From Devosia sp. Leaf420 (GTDB taxonomy: Bacteria > Pseudomonadota > Alphaproteobacteria > Rhizobiales > Devosiaceae): a stretch of DNA of 38,544 bases. Location: NCBI RefSeq assembly GCF_001425445.1, contig NZ_LMQU01000005.1:1-38544 (forward strand), read 5' to 3'. How positions within the stretch are numbered: position 1 is the first letter of the stretch; each line of letters begins with the position of its first letter. The notes below the pieces were generated by a model. The model was not told the origin of the DNA and searched no databases. It worked only from the letters and a program-made list of their open reading frames with translations. The translations under genes and the position numbers were made by a program. This document shows, piece by piece, positions 23,984 through 31,703 of this stretch.

Positions 23984-24532
23984 TCAGTAAAGATTGAGAC
24001 TGGCATATGTCTCGAGGCGGACGGCGTCTGCGTTGGGGGTAAAGACCCAACCCAGTTCGGCGCCATAATCGTTCATCAGCGTCAGCAGACCCAATCCCGA
24101 TCCCGAAGAGGACGAAGCCGCCGCATTTGCTTCGATCCGCTCTATCAGCAAGTCGCCGGGATCGCGAGATGTCAGCTCGCTGAGGAGCAACTGGAACCGC
24201 GTTGCGACATCCTCCGCCACCAGATTGGTCACTTTGATTTCAAAGCGTGCATCTTCGAGCGAGCATTCGACCTGGATATTGCCCGGCTGGCGGAACTTGA
24301 TCGCATTTTCCAGCAATTCGTTAGCCAGGTAGCCGATGCCGTGGCGCGTCTCGTTGAATTGGGTGCTGTTGCCCCGCCGCTGCAGCGCAAAAAACTCGCC
24401 TAAAAAATCCGAGGTGGTGGTGCAATGGTGCCAACTGAGATCGAGCGGCCCATCGGCGAGCTGCACGCGGTTGGCTACGGCCTCGGGGCCATTGGAAAAG
24501 CCGATGGTGCCGAATTGGACGGGAGCGCTCAT
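23984..24532 (-). CDS. slr1658-like ATP-binding regulator (RsbW-related), 182 aa
   Basis: The GHKL ATPase N-box is seen as YLANELLENAIKF (about 68-80) and the glycine-rich lid as SGSGLGLLTLMNDYG (about 143-157). Together with the adjacent STAS gene this is the kinase/anti-sigma half of a partner switch. The ATG overlaps the phosphatase stop (ATGA), so they are coupled. The real partner of the ATPase outside the STAS protein (sigma factor or other) is not visible in this window. Confidence 0.85.
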   Translation of the reverse strand: MSAPVQFGTIGFSNGPEAVANRVQLADGPLDLSWHHCTTTSDFLGEFFALQRRGNSTQFNETRHGIGYLANELLENAIKFRQPGNIQVECSLEDARFEIKVTNLVAEDVATRFQLLLSELTSRDPGDLLIERIEANAAASSSSGSGLGLLTLMNDYGAELGWVFTPNADAVRLETYASLNLY

Positions 24533-26901
24533 TTGTGCCTCATGACCACGAGGGTGATGTCGTCATGCACCTTCTGGGTGCCGATAAAACTCATCAGGTC
24601 GCCGATAATGCCGGCCTTAATCTGCTCAGCACTGCCCTGGCGGTGCCGCAGGGCGCTGTCGAGCATGCGGTCGAACCCAAAAAGGCTGCCATCGGGCCCC
24701 TCAGCTTCGGTGACGCCATCGGTGTGCAGCACGATAAAGTCGCCGGTGGTAAAGGCGATCTCGAGCGTGTCGATGAACGGCCCAATCTCGCTTTCAAGAC
24801 CGACAGGGAAGCCGAGATCCATGGTTTCCACTCGCTCGCTCGTGCCGTCGGCGCGGATCACCAGCACTTCTTCGTGCTGCCCGGAGAGGGTCACACGGTT
24901 GTCGTCATAGTCGAGGAATGCCAGCGACAAGTGCTTGTCGGTGCGGGTGCGCTCGATATTCTTGTAGATGGCGCGGTTCAGCACTTCGAGGAATTCGCGG
25001 GGGTTCGAATTGCCGCTTTCCTGCAGACCGCGGGCGACCGATTGTACCATCAGCATCAGCACGCCGCTTTCAAGCCCGTGGCCGGTGACATCGCCGATGC
25101 CGACCTTGACGCGCGAACCGGCGTGCAGCACGTCGTAATAGTCCCCGCCCACCTCGTCGGCCGGCGACATATAGCCGGCGATCTCGAGCCGCTCGACGGT
25201 GCCGAGTTCGTCTTCCTTGGGCAGGACCATCATCTGTATCTTGCGGGCGATATCGAGTTCGGCGCCAAGGCGGAAATTCTCCGATTCCAGCCGCTGGTTG
25301 AGCTTCGAAATCGCCAGGTTTGCCTTCTCTAGATCGCGCGTGCGCTCGGCAACCAGGCCCTCGAGATTTTCCGTGTGGTAGCTGATCTCTTCGGCCATCT
25401 TGTTAAAGGCGACGCCCACGGCCGCTACTTCGTCGCGCCCCGGAATAGCGACGCGGACCGAATAATCTTTATCCTGCAGGCGACGTGCCGTCGTTGCCAG
25501 AGCACGAAGGCCGGCCGTGATACGGCCTGAAACGGCATAGATGGCTGCCAGAACGACAAGCAGGCTTAGGAGGGCGACGATGAGCTGGTAGTTGATGATC
25601 GAGCGCGTCGCTTCGGAAATATTGCCCTGGGCGGAAATCAGCGAGTGATAGATGTCGCGCTCAGAGACGACGAAGCCAAGCGTCATGGTTTCGGCCGCGA
25701 TGTTCTGGCCATTCCAGAGATTAGTGGGCGCAAGCTGGCGCAGGACGACGAGGTAAGGGACTTCTTCGCCGTCTTCTTGGAGGAAGATGTGACGTAGAAC
25801 GGTATTCTGGTCGCCTGGCAGTTCCAGCTCGGCAATCGAAGTTTGGGTGCTTTGGCGCAGCGAGCGATCAAGCCCCGTCACGCCCTGGCCTTCGCGATCG
25901 CTCGCAACAAGACCAAGCGTGCGCTCGCCAAGCTGATTGGTCGCCAGCACATTGCCATTGGAAGTGGCGAGAAAGCCAAAGCCGGTCTCGGCGATATTGA
26001 CGCTTTCGACCAGCGTCACCAATTGGTCGAGCGTCAGGTCGACAGCGACCCCGCCCGAAACATCGGATCGATCCGGCGTGTAATTGGGGATAAAGTAGGA
26101 GACGACCATGCTGCCCGTCGTCGCGTCGCGATAGGGCACGGTGGTGACGATATCGCTCTCGGTCGGGCGCAGGGACGGATTGGCGATCCAGCTCTGCCAG
26201 CCTTCATAGATGCCGGGAAAGAAAAAGTCCCAAAAGCTAGGACCTTCGTTATGCCCAGGATAGATCTGGTCGAGCGTCGTTGCCTGATCCGAATAGGGGA
26301 CGGAGCGGGTGATGGAGGCCGCCTTTGAGCCGATGTAGTACATCTGTAGCTTGGGCGAACCGGTCGCCATCAGCGAGGGACCCAAAAGGTCCATTATGAC
26401 GCTTTTCTCGATCTCGTTTTCAGCAGCCGGCGTCGGCCTGCCCGCTTGATCGAGAAGATAGCCCCAGACGCTGACGGCGGTCGGTGCCGTGGGCGCATTT
26501 TGCGCCCAATCGGCTGCGGCATTGTAGATCAACTGGTCCGACAGCGTCGCGTCGCGGCGCAAGGATTCCCCGATGGCCGCGCTGGTCTGCGGATTATCGG
26601 TGAGATATTGGATAGTGCTGCTTAGGGTCTGGAGTTGCGCCTGGACGCCATCGAGCAACAGGTCGGCGCGTTGCGCAGTGGTTTCGATATAGGTGCGCAG
26701 ATATTCTTCGTTGACGCTGGTCAGCCCCTCACCAACCTGGCTCGCCACGTCTTCGGACAGGCGCTGCACGTTAAAAATGGCGACGCCAGAGCTGAGCAGC
26801 AGGTTGAACAGCACTGCCGCGCCCGCCACGAGCACGAACTTCGCGCGAAAACTCGACAGCGAAAAGCCCCCGCTGCTGGCAGGCTGGTTGATAACGGTCA
26901 T
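24529..26901 (-). CDS. Membrane sensor SpoIIE-type phosphatase (Cache-HAMP-PP2C), 790 aa
   Basis: This protein would sense an extracytoplasmic signal and dephosphorylate the STAS protein. A first membrane helix (about 20-42) precedes a large periplasmic Cache-like domain (about 45-435), then a second helix (LIVALLSLLVVLAAIYAV), a HAMP linker, a short coiled coil and the PP2C/SpoIIE domain. Metal-binding motifs are intact: EVGGDYYDV, GDVTGHGLESG and HDDITLVV at the C-terminus. It overlaps its neighbours by 4 nt on both sides. Confidence 0.93.
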   Translation of the reverse strand: MTVINQPASSGGFSLSSFRAKFVLVAGAAVLFNLLLSSGVAIFNVQRLSEDVASQVGEGLTSVNEEYLRTYIETTAQRADLLLDGVQAQLQTLSSTIQYLTDNPQTSAAIGESLRRDATLSDQLIYNAAADWAQNAPTAPTAVSVWGYLLDQAGRPTPAAENEIEKSVIMDLLGPSLMATGSPKLQMYYIGSKAASITRSVPYSDQATTLDQIYPGHNEGPSFWDFFFPGIYEGWQSWIANPSLRPTESDIVTTVPYRDATTGSMVVSYFIPNYTPDRSDVSGGVAVDLTLDQLVTLVESVNIAETGFGFLATSNGNVLATNQLGERTLGLVASDREGQGVTGLDRSLRQSTQTSIAELELPGDQNTVLRHIFLQEDGEEVPYLVVLRQLAPTNLWNGQNIAAETMTLGFVVSERDIYHSLISAQGNISEATRSIINYQLIVALLSLLVVLAAIYAVSGRITAGLRALATTARRLQDKDYSVRVAIPGRDEVAAVGVAFNKMAEEISYHTENLEGLVAERTRDLEKANLAISKLNQRLESENFRLGAELDIARKIQMMVLPKEDELGTVERLEIAGYMSPADEVGGDYYDVLHAGSRVKVGIGDVTGHGLESGVLMLMVQSVARGLQESGNSNPREFLEVLNRAIYKNIERTRTDKHLSLAFLDYDDNRVTLSGQHEEVLVIRADGTSERVETMDLGFPVGLESEIGPFIDTLEIAFTTGDFIVLHTDGVTEAEGPDGSLFGFDRMLDSALRHRQGSAEQIKAGIIGDLMSFIGTQKVHDDITLVVMRHK

Positions 26902-28070
26902 AGCGGCTTTTGTCCCGATGCAACCCAGATCGGCCAGCCGGCATAACCCTTGGGATGAAGCGCTGCAAAGATGTGGTCGTCAAAGCCTTGGCAAAAGCGT
27001 TTGATGAAGTCCGGATCGTCGCCACGCATGGTCGCCATCTTGCCGGCAAACAGGTTCTTCCAGGCTTCGATGATGTCGGCAAAGTCCTGCGGGTCGCCAT
27101 CCATATTGGTGACCATGAAGGATTCCATCTTTACATCCTTGAACCCAGTGTCGAGCATCAAGCGGCGGCTCTTAGGGCCGATCTCGATATCGTGGTTGAA
27201 GTGCGCCACGATTTTGGCGACTTCGTTATAGGTCCACTGGATGCTTTCGCCGCGCGGCTCGCCCAGGCAATGGGAATTCTTTTCGTTGGTCACATAGACC
27301 CGGCCGCCCGGCTTGCAGATGCGGAAGAGCTCTTTCAAGATCAGTTCGGGCCGGTCGAAAATCTGCAGCGAATGGCGGCAGGTGACGAAGTCAAATTGGT
27401 CGTCCTCGAGCAGCATTTCCGAAGCGTCGCCATAGACATATTCGATGCCGTCGACGCCGAAGTCCTTGGCGACCTGGCGGGCATAATCAAGGCTTGGCTT
27501 GGCATGGTCGAGCGCGACGAGCCGACCGGGCTCGAACTCCTTTTGCAAGAGGACGGCAAAATCGCCAATGCCGCAGCAAATATCGGCGACCGCCATGTCC
27601 GGCTTGAGGCCGTGTCGAGCCAACATCGAGCGTTCGTGGCGCCAGGTGAGCTTGGTCTGGGTGCGCAGCAGCGAGATGATAGCATCGTCTTCGACGAAGG
27701 CCTGGCCGGGATAGAAATCGGCGTCATATTGCTCGACGATGATATTATCGTTGACCGCAGAGAGGGTGCCGAACTTGCGGGTGGACCAGCCGACAACGCT
27801 CGAGGTGATCACCGAAATCTTGAGCCCGGGCTTGTTCTCGCACGCGTCGATCAGGAGGTCGGCAAGAACGCGAAAGCCGATATTGTTGAGCCTGACGAGG
27901 CGTTTGACATTGAGATAGAGCGTGCCGCGGACAGTGCGCAGCGATTGCTCAAAGAGCGCGGTACAGCCGGCAAGCTCGGCGGCGCTTTCTGGGCGCATGG
28001 CGCCGATGATTGAGAATTCCTGGTTGTTCTCGTCAAAGACGACATCGAACGAAGTTTGCGGGGTGGCCAT
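26898..28070 (-). CDS. STAS-like domain fused to class I SAM-dependent methyltransferase, 390 aa
   Basis: Residues 1-130 have a STAS-like fold resembling slr1659 proteins, but the phosphoacceptor position reads RLNNIGFRVLADLL (Asn62-Asn63), so it probably cannot be phosphorylated there. Residues 135-390 are a Rossmann methyltransferase with motif I VADICCGIGD (161-170), the acidic motif II region and YGDASEMLLEDDQFDFVTCR. The methyl acceptor is unknown. It lies in the middle of the partner-switching operon with a 4-nt overlap to the phosphatase gene and a 1-nt overlap to the gene before it, which argues for regulation through this pathway. Confidence 0.85.
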   Translation of the reverse strand: MATPQTSFDVVFDENNQEFSIIGAMRPESAAELAGCTALFEQSLRTVRGTLYLNVKRLVRLNNIGFRVLADLLIDACENKPGLKISVITSSVVGWSTRKFGTLSAVNDNIIVEQYDADFYPGQAFVEDDAIISLLRTQTKLTWRHERSMLARHGLKPDMAVADICCGIGDFAVLLQKEFEPGRLVALDHAKPSLDYARQVAKDFGVDGIEYVYGDASEMLLEDDQFDFVTCRHSLQIFDRPELILKELFRICKPGGRVYVTNEKNSHCLGEPRGESIQWTYNEVAKIVAHFNHDIEIGPKSRRLMLDTGFKDVKMESFMVTNMDGDPQDFADIIEAWKNLFAGKMATMRGDDPDFIKRFCQGFDDHIFAALHPKGYAGWPIWVASGQKPL

Positions 28071-28588
28071 CAGATCTTCGCCTTGTCAAGGGCCAGATCG
28101 GCCGTGATGTGAAGCATGTCTGGGATCTCGAGATCGAGGCTGAAGCGGGCGTCATAGTCGACCGCCAATTCGAACAGCCCAATGCTGAGATCGAGCGGCC
28201 CTTCGGAAAAGAGCGATGCCCGATATTGCTCGGGCGCATCGCTTTGGGTCAGCCTTGCCAGGGCCGTATCGTAGAATGCCTTGACCTCGGCATCGGCCGG
28301 CAGGCTCAACCGCACGCGGTCTATCTCGCCGGAACGCGCCACCGAGCAGGTGAAGCGTCCTGAAGGGGAATGGGTCCGAAAAATTGTTTCGAGCAGTTCG
28401 TTGATCGCCGAGGAGAAAAGATTGGCGAACAGCAGCGAGTCGGTGCGGTTGTGGCTGATCATGCGCGCGACATAGGACGATAGCCTGTCGCAATAGGCCC
28501 AATTGCTTCCGAATACCCCTATGTCCATATCCACGGACAAAAGTGGCTGGAACGTGTTCAGCCCGGCTTGATCTGCCCCAGCGCGCAT
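28070..28588 (-). CDS. Degenerate ATPase-like regulator of the partner-switching operon, 172 aa
   Basis: The protein is the first gene of the reverse operon. A helix with NLFSSAINELLETIFRTH recalls the N-box helix of slr1658-like ATPases (x-NELLE-x), but the Gly-rich ATP lid is not present, so ATP binding is doubtful. The rest is alpha/beta with a charged C-terminus. The start is uncertain: the frame opens at 28603, an ATG at 28588 is used here. I do not recognise a named family; the call is based on context and one helix. Confidence 0.55.
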   Translation of the reverse strand: MRAGADQAGLNTFQPLLSVDMDIGVFGSNWAYCDRLSSYVARMISHNRTDSLLFANLFSSAINELLETIFRTHSPSGRFTCSVARSGEIDRVRLSLPADAEVKAFYDTALARLTQSDAPEQYRASLFSEGPLDLSIGLFELAVDYDARFSLDLEIPDMLHITADLALDKAKI

Positions 28589-28619
28589 GGCGCAATCCCC
28601 CAACTTTGCGGCACCCCGG

Positions 28620-28696
28620 TTAGGGCTAAGCCCTAAGCCGCATTCCGGCCAGATAAACTGATTTCACGCCACGGTGTTAAGACTTTTTCCTTAACA
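28620..28696. promoter_or_regulatory. Two palindromes in the divergent promoter gap
   Basis: TTAGGGCT-A-AGCCCTAA (28620-28636) is a near-continuous palindrome. TGTTAAG (28675-28681) pairs exactly with CTTAACA (28690-28696) around an 8-nt T-rich loop, and AAGACT/AGTCTT arms overlap it. Both lie in the 263-bp gap from which the two partner-switching operons diverge, a natural place for operators controlling both. I could not assign -35/-10 elements. Confidence 0.5.
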
Positions 28697-28851
28697 GTCT
28701 TGCGCATTTTTGTTTGGCATCATGCTGTTCCCGCCAATTTTACGCCATTCGCCGCGTGTTTTTCTCCTTACGTATGATCGGGTTGTTTACCTCTATGGCT
28801 CAATTGGGCTGTAGATCTGTAACAGCTCGATAGGTCGGAAAGGCCGAGATC

Positions 28852-29736
28852 ATGTCTGATAGGGCATCGGAAGCAGAAGAACTGTCCACCCAGCTTGCAA
28901 GCCTGCGAGCCGACTACGAGGATCTTAAGCTCCTTTACGACGCCATGATCGAGCATGGCGAAGCCGTGGAAGACCAACTCGCCGAAATCAATCTGGCGCT
29001 ACAAAAGACACAGAAGCGCCTCGAGGCCGAGCTCGACGATGCGGCGCGCTATGTCATGTCGATCCTGCCCGAACCGCGGTCGACCATACCCTACGCCGAT
29101 TGGCTGCTCGTGCCCTCGACCGAACTTGGCGGCGACAGTTTTGGCTATCACGACATCGACGAGGATCACCTCGCTATGTATCTGCTCGATGTGTGCGGGC
29201 ATGGAGTGGGCGCAGCCCTGCTTTCGGTCACGGTCATCAATGTGCTGCGTGCCTCAGCCCTGCGCGGTGCCGAGTTCCGCGACCCTTCAAGTGTTCTCGA
29301 AGCGCTCAATGACGCATTCCCGATGGAAAAGCAGAACGATATGTTTTTCACCATCTGGTACGGCGTTTATCAGCGTTCCACCAGCACGCTGATCTTTGCA
29401 ACGGGCGGTCATCCGCCTGCCATACACATCAAAGACGAGGGCAATGGCCCTCGGGCAGCTTTACTCTCAACGCCGGGCCGGCTCGCCATTGGTGCCCTCG
29501 AAGGCATGCAATATGCCGCGCGACAGGTTGCAATAGCGCCGGGGGACGTGTTGCTGCTCCTCAGCGACGGAACGTTTGAAATCGACGGGATCGGCAGCGA
29601 CATGCTCAGCGTCGACCGACTGGCCGAATTTGCCCTAACCGACCATGAGCCTAAAGCCATCCATGCCTGGGTCCGCAGTTTTGGCGATGGCGGTCCCTTG
29701 CCCGATGACTTCTCTCTTCTTCGTCTCCGTTTCTAA
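28852..29736 (+). CDS. Cytoplasmic SpoIIE-type PP2C phosphatase with N-terminal coiled coil, 294 aa
   Basis: An N-terminal coiled coil (about 5-65: EELSTQLASLRADYEDLKLL) leads into the PP2C/SpoIIE domain. Metal-site motifs are intact: ELGGDSFGYHD (Asp95 region), LLDVCGHGVGAAL (Asp113) and PDDFSLLRLRF at the end. With no sensor domain, its input probably comes through the coiled coil or a partner. It heads a three-gene operon with the classic RsbU-RsbW-RsbV order: phosphatase, ATPase, STAS. The gap to the next gene is 17 nt. Confidence 0.92.
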   Translation: MSDRASEAEELSTQLASLRADYEDLKLLYDAMIEHGEAVEDQLAEINLALQKTQKRLEAELDDAARYVMSILPEPRSTIPYADWLLVPSTELGGDSFGYHDIDEDHLAMYLLDVCGHGVGAALLSVTVINVLRASALRGAEFRDPSSVLEALNDAFPMEKQNDMFFTIWYGVYQRSTSTLIFATGGHPPAIHIKDEGNGPRAALLSTPGRLAIGALEGMQYAARQVAIAPGDVLLLLSDGTFEIDGIGSDMLSVDRLAEFALTDHEPKAIHAWVRSFGDGGPLPDDFSLLRLRF

Positions 29737-29753
29737 CAGCGCGCGGAATTGCC

Positions 29754-30167
29754 ATGCTGATCGAATTGGCCGTGAAGATGAGCGAACTGGATCGCCTTGC
29801 CGAAGCGGTAGAGCGCTTTTGCGAAGATAATGACGTGCCGCCAAAGGCAGCGATGCAGCTTAATCTCGTGCTCGAGGAACTGTTCACCAATACCGTCTCC
29901 CACGGCTATCATGGGCGCGGTTACGATGGCCTGCCCATCCGCGTTGCGCTCAAGCGCGAAGGGAGCAGTGTTCTTGTCGATGTGTCGGATGGCGGATCCG
30001 CCTTCGATCCGCTCGGCGCCTCGGAGCCCGATCTCGAGCTCGACGTCGAGGATCGTCCGATCGGCGGCCTCGGTATACATTTTCTGCGTACCATGATGAC
30101 CGACTTGCGCTATAGCCGCGAGGGCGAGCGCAACCGGCTTTCATTCAGCAAGGCTTTGGACAGCTAG
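29754..30167 (+). CDS. RsbW-like serine kinase/anti-sigma factor, 137 aa
   Basis: The ATPase signatures are complete: N-box LVLEELFTNTVSHGY (Glu42, Asn46), G1 box VDVSDGGSAFDP (about 76-87) and G2 box PIGGLGIHFLRTMMT (about 102-116). It would phosphorylate the STAS protein encoded 9 nt downstream and hold an as yet unseen target when that protein is phosphorylated. The length is typical of the family. Confidence 0.93.
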   Translation: MLIELAVKMSELDRLAEAVERFCEDNDVPPKAAMQLNLVLEELFTNTVSHGYHGRGYDGLPIRVALKREGSSVLVDVSDGGSAFDPLGASEPDLELDVEDRPIGGLGIHFLRTMMTDLRYSREGERNRLSFSKALDS

Positions 30168-30176
30168 GAGTTTTCC

Positions 30177-30512
30177 ATGAACATCACCCAACATCAGGAC
30201 GGCGCCGTGCTGCGCGTGGAAGTGTCCGGGCGGCTCGATAGCAACACCGCACAGACCCTCGATGACGCGCTGGCTGGAGACGGCGTGCGCAGTCATCCCG
30301 CCCTGCTGCTCGATCTTGCCGACGTGCAATATGTCAGCTCCGCCGGGCTGCGCGTGCTGCTCAAGGCGGCAAAGGCAGCCCGTGCCGGGAAGACCAAATT
30401 GGCCTTATCCGGGCTTACCCCGCAGGTCACCGAGGTCTTCGAGGTTAGCGGTTTCAGCTCGATCTTCGACATCCACGCAACCGCGCGCGACGCCGTCGCC
30501 GCACTACAGTAA
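30177..30512 (+). CDS. RsbV/SpoIIAA-like STAS anti-anti-sigma factor, 111 aa
   Basis: A classic STAS domain with the phosphoacceptor loop DVQYVSSAGLRVLL (Ser54/Ser55) following the DLAD turn. Unlike the slr1659-like protein in the other operon it has the canonical anti-anti-sigma length and strand pattern (MNITQHQDGAVLRVEVSGRL). It completes the forward phosphatase-ATPase-STAS set. The gene ends 65 bp from the convergent cargo 3 gene. Confidence 0.93.
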   Translation: MNITQHQDGAVLRVEVSGRLDSNTAQTLDDALAGDGVRSHPALLLDLADVQYVSSAGLRVLLKAAKAARAGKTKLALSGLTPQVTEVFEVSGFSSIFDIHATARDAVAALQ

Positions 30513-30519
30513 GCGCTAG

Positions 30520-30545
30520 CGCCCCATCTCGAAAGGGACGGGGCG
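30520..30545. terminator. Putative bidirectional hairpin between STAS and cargo 3 genes
   Basis: CGCCCC (30520-30525) pairs with GGGGCG (30540-30545) in the 65-bp gap between convergent stops, and flanking GCTAG/TTAGC pieces could lengthen the stem. There is no T-run, so rho-independent termination is uncertain. Confidence 0.4.
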
Positions 30546-30577
30546 TCGCGCGTTAGCCGGTAGGGTTCGCGTCCTGA

Positions 30578-31174
30578 TTAGCGCATATTGCCGATGATGC
30601 TGGCCCGTGCGTCCTGCATTTTCGCAAGGAAATTTGTCATGACGTCGAATGCTTCGTTGCGCTTGTTAGAAAGGCTCTGCAGGCGCAGCATGTCCATTTG
30701 CTGACTGTTGCTCATCGAATCGAGTTCGCGCTTTGCCTCAAGAATTGATGACTTCAGCTCGCCTAGCGAGACCATTCCGTCCTTGTTGGCATCTACCTTG
30801 AGGTCATTGTTGAGAGATTCGAGCACGGCGCCGACTGTCGTATCGCCGAGCTTTGTCGCCAGCGACACCTTCTGATCATCGCCCTTGCTCGGCTCGAACA
30901 GGCTATTGATCCTTTCAAGCGCAACTTTATCCGCGTTGAGCTCGCTGACTTCGGTGTTGCGCTCCTGCACGGATTTGATCTGCTCGGACAGTTGTGTATC
31001 GAGCAGTGCGGCGCGGTTGGACTGAACGGCCATCATCGCCGTTTCGAGGTCCATCGAGCCAATATCTATATTCCCGATCGCGCCGGTCCGATTGCTGGAG
31101 CCGACGGCAGCAACGCCGCCATTGACGTTGTCGAGATCGGCATCGCTAAGCGGAACAGGCGTGTCGTTTGACAT
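30578..31174 (-). CDS. Double-glycine-leader exported protein with EF-hand loop (cargo 3), 198 aa
   Basis: The ATG at 31174 has GGAG upstream and gives the leader VPLSDADLDNVNGG, aligned with the other two cargo leaders (cut after Gly20). The mature protein starts with a flexible segment, then helix DLETAMMAVQSNRAALLDTQ. A textbook calcium loop DANKDGMVSLGE follows at 128-139, with Asp, Asn, Asp, Gly and final Glu in the right places. The C-terminal helices (QMDMLRLQSLSNKRNEAFDV, then DARASIIGNMR) recall EspA/SseB-type filament or tip proteins of type III secretion. It is 6 kb from the other cargo genes but in the same locus. Confidence 0.75.
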   Translation of the reverse strand: MSNDTPVPLSDADLDNVNGGVAAVGSSNRTGAIGNIDIGSMDLETAMMAVQSNRAALLDTQLSEQIKSVQERNTEVSELNADKVALERINSLFEPSKGDDQKVSLATKLGDTTVGAVLESLNNDLKVDANKDGMVSLGELKSSILEAKRELDSMSNSQQMDMLRLQSLSNKRNEAFDVMTNFLAKMQDARASIIGNMR

Positions 31175-31703
31175 AAAGACTCCATGGGATTTGGTGTTGG
31201 GCATGATCGTGCTGGCCAGACGTAGCGAGAGACCAGCTGGGCGATCGATGGCATTCTGTGCGCCTGCTCAAACTCGTTCCGGCTCGATACCGATCATCAT
31301 GAACCCGAAGCTGGTCGATTGCCAATACACAAGCGTCAGGTAGTTACTCCATCATTGACTGGTCTGGAATTCATGAAGTGTCTGCTCGCTAGGGGGAGTA
31401 CCAAAGTCTATGGTGAGCTTCCGCCTTCGAACAATATCATGAGACACCCCTGGCCTCTCGCCGGTGACCAAAAGCGCCATCGAAGCGATGATTACCTCAA
31501 GGTTTCAGAGGGCTTACCGTCCCATTTCGACCATCGGTCCAGCGGCACCTTTGGGCTATTCTCGAGCACGATCATAATGCAACGAGTTGCTGCCCTACCG
31601 CCCAAAGGAAGCCAACAATGTCCTTGAGATCGTCTCTGTTGGCAAAAAAGAAGATCCGCAGAACAGCCAGATCGACGCACGGGAAAACCAATTCTTCTGA
31701 CTG
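31175..31703. other. 529-bp gap without a recognisable gene
   Basis: This stretch lies upstream of cargo 3 and beyond the stop of dinB, both on the reverse strand. Frames present are short and lack plausible ribosome binding sites or family patterns. The bases nearest 31175 must hold the cargo 3 promoter, but I see no clear -35/-10 pair and no strong hairpin. Confidence 0.5.

Noticed and set aside
23378..24403. Forward frame of 341 codons opposite the STAS and ATPase genes
   Set aside because: The reverse strand carries recognisable STAS and GHKL motifs; the forward frame has no domain pattern.
26910..28013. Forward frame of 367 codons opposite the STAS-methyltransferase gene
   Set aside because: It is antisense to a gene with a complete SAM-binding motif and tight operon overlaps.
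28604..28851. EcfG-type (GGAAC...CGTT) stress promoter for the partner-switching operons
   Set aside because: A GGAAC word occurs on the reverse strand, but no matching -10 element lies 16-17 bases further on.
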